Shown here piece by piece: positions 56,670 through 64,000 of a stretch of 64,000 nucleotides of DNA. The stretch comes from Xestospongia muta (Eukaryota > Porifera > Demospongiae > Haplosclerida > Petrosiidae). The stretch is from positions 1,054,501 through 1,118,500 of the forward strand of contig OY848928.1 in assembly GCA_963693285.1 (NCBI GenBank), read 5' to 3'. The number at the start of each line of letters is the position of its first letter. Position 1 is the first letter of the stretch. The notes below the pieces were generated by a model. The model made no database searches. It was not told where the DNA came from and saw nothing but the letters and a program-made list of their open reading frames with translations. Position numbers and translations under genes: made by a program.

Positions 56670-59600
56670 TCAAGCTACCATGATTGGGGAAGAAAATTGT
56701 TGCAAGTGTGGCCTTTGGAATGTACCAGTACTATGAAAGCCTTCAGTGTAATTTGCCTTGTGGAAAGACTGAGATTGAAGTTTTGCCATTTCCTTGAAAG
56801 ATGAAGCCATCTTCAGGATTGATTCAATAACCTTTGCTTTAGACTGCAATAACATTGTTTCTTGTTGACGCAAATTTCTTTCCTCTCTTTGAGGTTTTTC
56901 TGTGTCCAAATGGACTTTTGCATGATCGTAACTGGAGTCTACTTTTTTTGGTTGTGATGGAGGTTCCTCTGATTTACGAACAGCACCATTCTCAAGTAAC
57001 AGGCATACAACATCCCCATGCTCATACATGTTGCTTTCAAGAATACTCAATGCGGTATACCCCCCATCAGTAGTATTGTTAATTTCAGCTCCAACTTGTA
57101 TAAGAGAATCCACTACCTCATAATGCCCACATGTTGCAGCTATCATAAGTGGAGTAAGACCACCTACCAGTGGAGTATCTGGGCTAAGATCCGATTCAAA
57201 TACTTTACTGACCACAATTCCTAAATCTCCTCCAGCACATGCAACTATGAGTTCCTCTTGATCTGGCGAAAGATTGGGTAACTTGCTTGCCAGAAAGGTG
57301 ATTACTGAAGAGTGTCCAACATGACATGCTATAACAAAAGCATCCAAGATAACTTCAGCTTGGACATCACACTTGTTCATTATTATATTGATAGCATCCA
57401 CATTGTTGGAAACTGCTCCAATGATTACTGCATGAATTGGTTCGTTATGATTTGAATAGAAGGCCACTAAATTAACATGTGCATCAAGCAAAAGTTCTAG
57501 ACTTTTATGCGATTCTGACTGATTTAGGTCTGCACATTGTATAATGTCATCATCAGCTTGAATATACCGGAGAAAATAACTAGTAAATAGGACAATATTT
57601 GACAATGCAGATATTCCATCCTTATTTTGAATGTTGACATCTGGTCCCTTGCTTAGTAACAATTGAACAATCTTGTGATGTCCAAGACGACTGGCTAATA
57701 TCAAAGCAGTTACACCATTCTTATCCTGAATATCGATATCTGCTCCCATAGCTAGTAAGACATCAATAATTTTGTAATAACCATAATGACAAGCAAACAT
57801 TAAGGCAGTTAATCCATCATTATCTTGAATGTTGATATTTGGTTCTTTGGCTAATAAGAGTTCAATAACTTGTTGGTGTCCATTACCACAAGCTAGCATA
57901 CAAGCAGTTATTCCATCTGCATTCTTTATGTCGATGTCTGGCTTTTTCATTAACAAGAGCTCAACAATACGGTGATGTCCATAGCGACTAGCATACATTA
58001 AAGCAGTCCATTCAATATTATCACGAATGTTGACATCTGGTTCTTTAGTTAACAATAGTTCGACAATCTGGTCATGTCCAAAACGGCTGGCAGCTGATAA
58101 AGCTGACCATCCATCTTTATTCTGAATGTTAAGATCTGGCCTTTTCGTTAGTAATAATTCGACAATCTGGCGATTTCCATGACTACTGGCAAATATTAGA
58201 GCAGTCACTCCATTATTATCCTGAATATTAACATCTGGCTCTTTGGTAAGTAAGAGTTTTACAACCTGGTCATTTTCACTAAAACATGCTAACATTAAGG
58301 CAGTATATCCATCATTATCCTGAATATTGAGGTCTAGCTCTTTTGTTAGTAGGAGCCTAACAACCTGGTAATGCCCATTACCACTGGCTAACATTAAAGT
58401 AGTCCAACCATCTTTGTTCTTGATGTTAATATCTGGGTCCTTGGTTAGTAACAACTCAATAACCTGGTAATGTCCAAGATGACCAGCTAACATTGAAGCG
58501 GTCCATCCATTGTTACTTTTAATATTGATGTCCTGTTCTTTCGTTAGCAAAAGACCTACAATCTGGTAATGTCCATTTTCACTAGCATACATTAAAGCAG
58601 TTACACCATTTTTATCTTGAAGGTTGAGATCTGGTTCTTTTGTTAGTAAGAGTTTCACAACCTGATGGTGTCCATAACCACTAGCTAACATTAAAGCAGT
58701 TATAGAATTTCTATCTTGAAGGTTAAGATCTGGTTCTTTGGTTAGTAAGTGTTTTACAACCTGATGATTTCCATAACGACTAGCTAACATTAATGCAGTC
58801 GATCCATCTTTATTTTGAATGTTGATTTCTGGGTCTTTTTTGTTTAATAAGAGTTGAACAACTCGGTGATGACCAGTACCACTAGCATACATTAAAGCAT
58901 TCATTCCATTGCTTCTCTGAATGTTGACATCTAGTTCTCTGGTTAGTAATAGTTCAACAACCTGATGATACCCCTTTTGACTAGCTGACATTAAGGCAGT
59001 CCAGCCATCATTGTCTTGAAGGTTGAGATTTGGATTCTTGGTTAGTAAAAGTTCAATAACCTGATAATATCCATTACCACTAGCTAGCATTACAGCAGTC
59101 CATCCATCTTTACTCTGAATGTTGACATCTGGTTCTTTAGTTAGTAAGAGTTTGACAACTTGGTGATGTCCATTACGACTAGCTAATATTAAGGCACTTG
59201 ATCCATCATTGCTCTGAATGTTGATGTTAGGATTTTTGGCTAGTAAGAGTTCAACAATCTGGTGATGGCCTTTGCTACTGGCTAAGATTAGTGCAGTCCA
59301 TCCATCATTACTCTGAATATCGATATCTGGTTCTTTGGTTAATAGGAGTTCAACAACTTGGTTATGTCCACAATGGCTAGCTAACATTAAAGCAGTCACT
59401 CCATTGTCATTTTGAATATTGATATTTGCTTCTTTGGCTAGTAATAGTTCAACAACTTGGTAGTGACCCTCAAATGATGCATTCATTAAGGCAGTATATC
59501 CCAGTTCATTCTTGCTGTCGATGTTACATCCTTGATTAATAAGCAAATCAACAAGTTGCTTATTATTTTCTTTTGCAGCTTCAGTAATGGAAGTATCTTC

Positions 59601-62600
59601 AACATCCGTTTCAAAAGCCAATTTCACATTAATATCCAACAAAAAAGATATAATGTTATCATTGTTAGCCTCGACACCTTTTAAAAGAGCACTTTCAAAT
59701 GTGAAGTCATTGATTTTCTCTTCTATTAGGATTTGCTGATCATCAATAAGCAATTCTCTTACACCAACTTGACTCATGAAGTGTTGTTCTTGACCTGCAC
59801 ATGCTACAATACTCGTATACTTCAAACGAGGAACGAGATATACACAGGCTATTGTTGATTGTTCTTGTTGTATTTGTGTATGATTCAGGAAGCACTGGAG
59901 TGTAGAAAAGGAGTAGCTTTCAAATTTGCGAACATCTGCTAATGTTTTATATTTCCACTGATTATTGAATTTAATGATTACCCTGGCAGTTGTGCTATTG
60001 TTACATTGCAGAGAGAAATGTGTGTGTTCCATAGCCAATTTTACTTTCCATAACTGTGTAGTACTTTCAAAAGCCTTCAGTTTAGCTATGTAAGCCTCAA
60101 CCTCATTCTTAAGTTCATCTCTGAAAAATTTTGTTGTAATATCTTTGAGAATATTGACATTAAAACAGGAATAATGAGGCTGAAGTAGATCAAAAAGATC
60201 ATCAGCAGTGTCACATACTGTTTCTTCTTCAATGTATGATTGAAGATGATGCTTTATTTGCACCAACGACTGCTTCCTTTCAGTCACTAGCTCTTCTATT
60301 GCTGTTAGAACAATTGTATTGAGGTTTGCATAGAATTGACGAAGCTTATGAAATGCTGTCTTCAGTTCTACAATCATTGATGCTGACAAAGCATTATATT
60401 GCATTAACACCTTGCAGGTATCTACTCTTCCTTCAGCTTCTGCTCTATCTAAGATACTCATACCTTCAATGAGAATATTTGTTTCTGCACCAAATTGAAG
60501 GAGTGTCTTAGTTACATGAAGTGGATTGTTTTGAGAGATAACACTATATGCCAATGCAGTAAAACCAACACGTTGTCCATTCTTCTGCTGAATATTTGGG
60601 TCTGCATTTTTCATGAGTAATAATGTGACCACTGCAATATGCCCACAATCGCTTGCTAACATCAGTGCTGTCTGACCCTCTTCATTCTGATAGTTCACAT
60701 CAATTCCCAACTCTATGAGAAGTAAAGCTATTTCTTCAGAGACACTGTCACTACCAATGTTTTTGATTATACCTAAAAGTGACTGCTCAAAGGTGAAATT
60801 AATATCTTCCTCCTCCATTATGATAGAATAATTGTTAATAGACATTTGAAAGATGCCAAGGTAACGATATCGCAACATAACCTTAACTTTTGCTTCTACC
60901 ATGACAATAAGAGACTGTGCCTGAGAAGATGGTGCCAGATAACGAATAGTTATCGATCCTGTTTCAATATGAATGTGGCTTAGGAATTTTCGTTTCTCTG
61001 CAAATAAGAATTTTATGAGCCTTTCAAGGCTTTCTTTGGTCTTTTGTCTCCACTTTCCTGTAAGTTTGATAACAACTTCGCATGTTCCTTGATCAGAACC
61101 ATTTCTCTTTGATTCAAGTGCTGTTTCAATAGCTGTCTTAATGTCTTTCAGTTGGGCAGACTTCTCAAATAATTCAAGTTTTTTTATATACTCCTCTACT
61201 TCAGTTTGTAGCTTAATGTCAGGTGGGAACTGTTCCACAAGCTCCTCTATCAGCTCACAATGCAAGAAATGATAGCGTCCATGTATTTTATCAAATAATT
61301 CATCAATTGTTGTTACTTGAGTTAGACCTGTTTCATCAGTGTATTCTGCAGCCCAACGTGCAATATTGACAACCTCAAATTTTCCACTTTTTACTAACTC
61401 ACCAAAATAATTTCTGATGTTTGTCAGAAGTGGAACAAACTTTCTTTGAAGATTTTGAAGATCCCTTGCCACTTGATCCTCGGAGCTAAGAGGTATAATC
61501 TCTTTTGAGATATTCTTTGGAATGTCTTCTTTGTAAAGACACAATGATATATTAGCTTCCCTTAAAACATCTTGCTCCCAGTCTTTAGCTAAACAATAAG
61601 CAGCTTGTTTCGCAGGACCACCTCCATTAATAAGACAATCCAGAAATAATCGACAATGGTCCTCTAGTGCTAAAACATTGTTTTTGAAACTCATATCTGC
61701 CACAAACTCATGAATGACATCGTTATAATTAGGAGAATCTTTAACTGTTTCTGAAATCAAGTTTTTACTGTACATATCAGCAGCTATTTCACTAATGCAT
61801 TTCTTGGTAGCTTTACTTAAATCTGAAAAACGTTTTCTCAGTACATTTTCCAATATCCTGCGTACTTTCTTTGCCTCAACAGCTCCTGTAAAAGTAATGT
61901 GAAGAAATAAATCCCTAAAAGCTAGCTGTATGAAATATTTCTGACATAAAACTTTTGTATACAAATACCTTAGCTACTACATTGTAGAAATAGCAACTTT
62001 GTACCAGCTTATTTAGGAACGTAAATAAAAAACAATTCTGTAATAGTATCATGAATCAGTAACATAAGCTTGGCTTATCACAAAATAATTATAGTATACT
62101 ACAATATAATTTGTTATCTCAATTTGTTCAAGCAAAGCCACAGCTAGTTTACATAGTGATTCCTGTTAACACCCATGTTTTGAATGCTTGCATATCTAAT
62201 ACTTATAAATAATCTTTCTTTTATATTTAACTCTTAAGGAGCAATAAAGTGTACTTGCTTGGTATAATAGTAAAATATTGGCATTATATACTTTTCATTC
62301 AGGATGTAGGCCTTCCAGATGGTCTTAAGATTCATGTGGCATACATGCACATTTTAACTTTCGTAACTATTATTGCACAGGATAAGTGAGCTAACAAATT
62401 AAATTCAACCACAAGCTTTTACTGCTGACACAATGGCAACCATGGTTTAATTAACAGCATACGTTACAGCATTGCTTGTTCTTGGTATAATTCAAATCAA
62501 CACCCCTTATGATAATTGTATATAGTAGAGTATCAATATAATTTATAATTATAATATCTTATCTCTAACTATTAAAAGCTACTTACAATTCCATCAAAAT

Positions 62601-63024
62601 CCTTAGCATTTTACAAGTTTATGATGCATTTATTAACTCAGCCATACCTACTGTAACACTATGATCGCAAGTCTTTCAATATAAATATAGTACCAAAATT
62701 AAAAGTTAATTGTTTCATACCTTCTGTATTCTCTACCAAATGTCTCAATGTCTGATAAGCCAGAAGGGTTTCATTTGTCTTCAACAACGCAATCATCACT
62801 TCTTTCCATGATGCATCAGGTCTTTCAAGCCACTGCTGAACAAAAGCACTTTCTAAACTGTCAGGATCTCTCTTCTTTAATTCAGCAATCAGTTCTTCTG
62901 TTACACCAGGAAGACATATCACAAATGATTCCCAGACAGTGCCAATAGACGCTAACAAGTCCAGTAACTCCTCCTTTGTTGGTTTATCTAGAAAGGCATG
63001 TTATTTTGTTCAAAAATGCAGTTG

Positions 63025-63072
<48 letters not shown>

Positions 63073-63319
63073 TATACATACACATATACATACCTAATAA
63101 GGTTGCTGGCCCAGGATTAATCTCTATGTCTCCTGATAAAATGAGGAGAAGTGAAAGAATAAAGATAAGAGATGTGAAGGATTTAGTGCCCGAAATGAGA
63201 TCTATTATGCTATGTTTCTTTTCTTTTAATGGCCGATTCTTCCCAACACCACGGTGTAAATGTAGGACACAACAGTTCCACGCTCCAATTCTAATCCTCC
63301 ATTGACACAAATCAATCAT
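56670..63319 (-). CDS. Death-domain ankyrin-repeat protein with N-terminal 2A-like leader (about 1,902 aa)
   Basis: Three exons: 63319-63094, 62987-62721, 61885-56670, all phase 1, no stop. Start is the first in-frame ATG (63319); the preceding in-frame TTG at 63352 is not used. Residues 1-71 end in a hydrophobic run (SFTSLIFILSLLLILS) followed by GDIEINPGP, a complete 2A motif. Residues about 76-164 are a death-fold domain (WESFVICLPGVTEELIAEL..SWKEVMIALL). A helical region follows. Two copies of an unrecognised module come next (about nt 61200-60720 and 60110-59640), the first followed by 2-3 ankyrin repeats. About 20 contiguous ankyrin repeats of 33 aa run over nt 59550-57560 (TALMLASxxGHxxVVELLL), then 3-4 diverged ones and a Gln/Lys-rich tail. 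Probably an intracellular innate-immune or death-signalling scaffold. The long first intron of 833 bp (61886-62720) shows nothing else. Confidence 0.85.
63029..63068. repeat. (TA)n microsatellite in first intron of the ankyrin gene
   Basis: About 40 bp of TA, within the 106-bp intron 62988-63093 between the 2A leader exon and the death-domain exon. Confidence 0.95.
63107..63133 (-). other. 2A-like ribosome-skipping motif GDIEINPGP
   Basis: Matches the D(V/I)ExNPGP consensus exactly, in frame with the spliced death-domain ankyrin coding sequence. Skipping would occur between Gly and the last Pro. The upstream hydrophobic stretch resembles a signal sequence, as in 2A-like signal sequences known from sea urchin NLR and sponge proteins. 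Confidence 0.85.
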
Positions 63320-63943
63320 CGTGGCACTGACAACTGGGTGACACAGCCCCAAATAGAAACATTAGGGAAACGGCGGAAGTTTACAGACATCCGTTGTAAA
63401 ATGACTATAGTTACGCTAATAATAGATCTACGCAATAATAAGTCTGCCCTCGGGTTCCGTACGCAATGTATTATCGTCACCCTAGAGGGCAAAATAAACA
63501 CCTTAGTCAATGGAGAATGGTTTAACACAATACGTGATTTTAAACGCAAGGAAGTTAATTGATGGTGACCCTAATTAGAGGGTAAGATACAACATGTTAG
63601 TCAATGAAGAGAGAGTGTTTTAGCACATTATGTGTCATGGTAATTAAGATGTATAATATTCCTGCACTGTGTCACATAATGACTTATAATATTCCTGTAC
63701 TGGGTCATATAATTACATAGCTATACAGTCTTCAAGCCTGGATAGTATAGTAATGATTATGTCATACACTTTGTGAGAGTGACTGTGTTACAAAAGATTC
63801 ATTAATTGATGTAGAACTAATTATATTTAATAAAATCATAGTTTTCTAAAAAGCAAAAACAGACTAATAATATTTAAAATGCAACAAAGTAATTGTTCAC
63901 AACATGTACAGTATTCTTGTTCAGTTCTTTCTCAAAGGTAATT
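63320..63943. other. Spacer upstream of the ankyrin gene
   Basis: Presumed promoter region of the minus-strand ankyrin gene. Contains a 21-bp exact match (63774-63794) to codons near the N-terminus of beta-helix genes 2 and 3. No supported gene. Confidence 0.5.
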
Positions 63944-64000
63944 TCAAAGTTTATCCAAATATTTATCGAGACTCGGAATGCTCTCTGAGAGACCCTTCCT
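63944..64000 (-). CDS. Possible last exon of a minus-strand gene (partial)
   Basis: The last 57 bases read on the minus strand as an open C-terminus, RKGLSESIPSLDKYLDKL followed by TGA. The composition looks coding, but it is short and runs off the window. No family recognised. Confidence 0.3.
   Translation of the reverse strand, partial: RKGLSESIPSLDKYLDKL

Noticed and set aside
62984..63352. 2A motif as part of an intact non-LTR retrotransposon
   Set aside because: No endonuclease or reverse transcriptase reading frame nearby, and the exon splices in phase to the death-domain exon. Capture from an element remains possible.
63302..63562. Plus- and minus-strand ORFs upstream of the ankyrin gene
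   Set aside because: No domain, signal peptide or splice support. They overlap the presumed promoter and each other antisense.

Overview
This window looks like nuclear DNA of a demosponge, with Amphimedon queenslandica or a close relative as the best guess. It is AT-rich, genes have many very short introns (about 44-60 bp), and splice sites are ordinary GT-AG with a few GC-AG. Gene content is metazoan: Ig/FN3 receptor tyrosine phosphatases, a MALT1 paracaspase, a death-domain ankyrin protein and mitochondrial COQ4. The species guess is inference. The domains and exon structures are read directly from the sequence. Exon sets were checked for phase and for absence of stops by hand.

1-34,300 (+ strand): a tandem array of four related receptor-type protein tyrosine phosphatases (RPTPs). 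Gene A (only its cytoplasmic end is inside), gene B (complete, 15 Ig + 5 FN3 + TM + two PTP domains), gene C (ectodomain wrecked by stops, frameshifts and deletions, PTP part still open) and gene D (16 Ig + 6 FN3 + TM + tyrosine-motif mini-exons + two PTP domains). Broken copies of FN3/TM exons and repeated 3' flanks lie between them. Each Ig domain is one phase 1-1 exon and cassettes of these exons have been duplicated differently in B and D, while the catalytic PTP exons are nearly unchanged. This pattern fits a fast-evolving recognition receptor coupled to a constant signalling end.

34,800-49,112 (+ strand): a small secreted Cys-rich peptide gene, then three single-coding-exon paralogues (about 1,285-1,290 aa). 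Each has a signal peptide, a long right-handed beta-helix (PMP-like GGA[I/V] and FxxN repeats), a Cys-rich knob and a C-terminal block of about eight or nine membrane spans. They have a small 5'UTR intron and are separated by relics of further copies.

49,178-63,319 (- strand): COQ4, a MALT1-type paracaspase, and a large protein with an N-terminal hydrophobic 2A-like sequence, a death domain and about 25 ankyrin repeats. The 2A-like leader (GDIEINPGP) is the most unusual single element. It predicts ribosome skipping and therefore dual targeting of an apparent innate-immune protein. The last 57 bases may be the end of another minus-strand gene.

Taken together, most of the window carries candidate self/non-self or innate-immune functions: Ig phosphatase receptors, beta-helix membrane proteins, MALT1, and a death-domain ankyrin protein. 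That functional link is inference from domain content and clustering.
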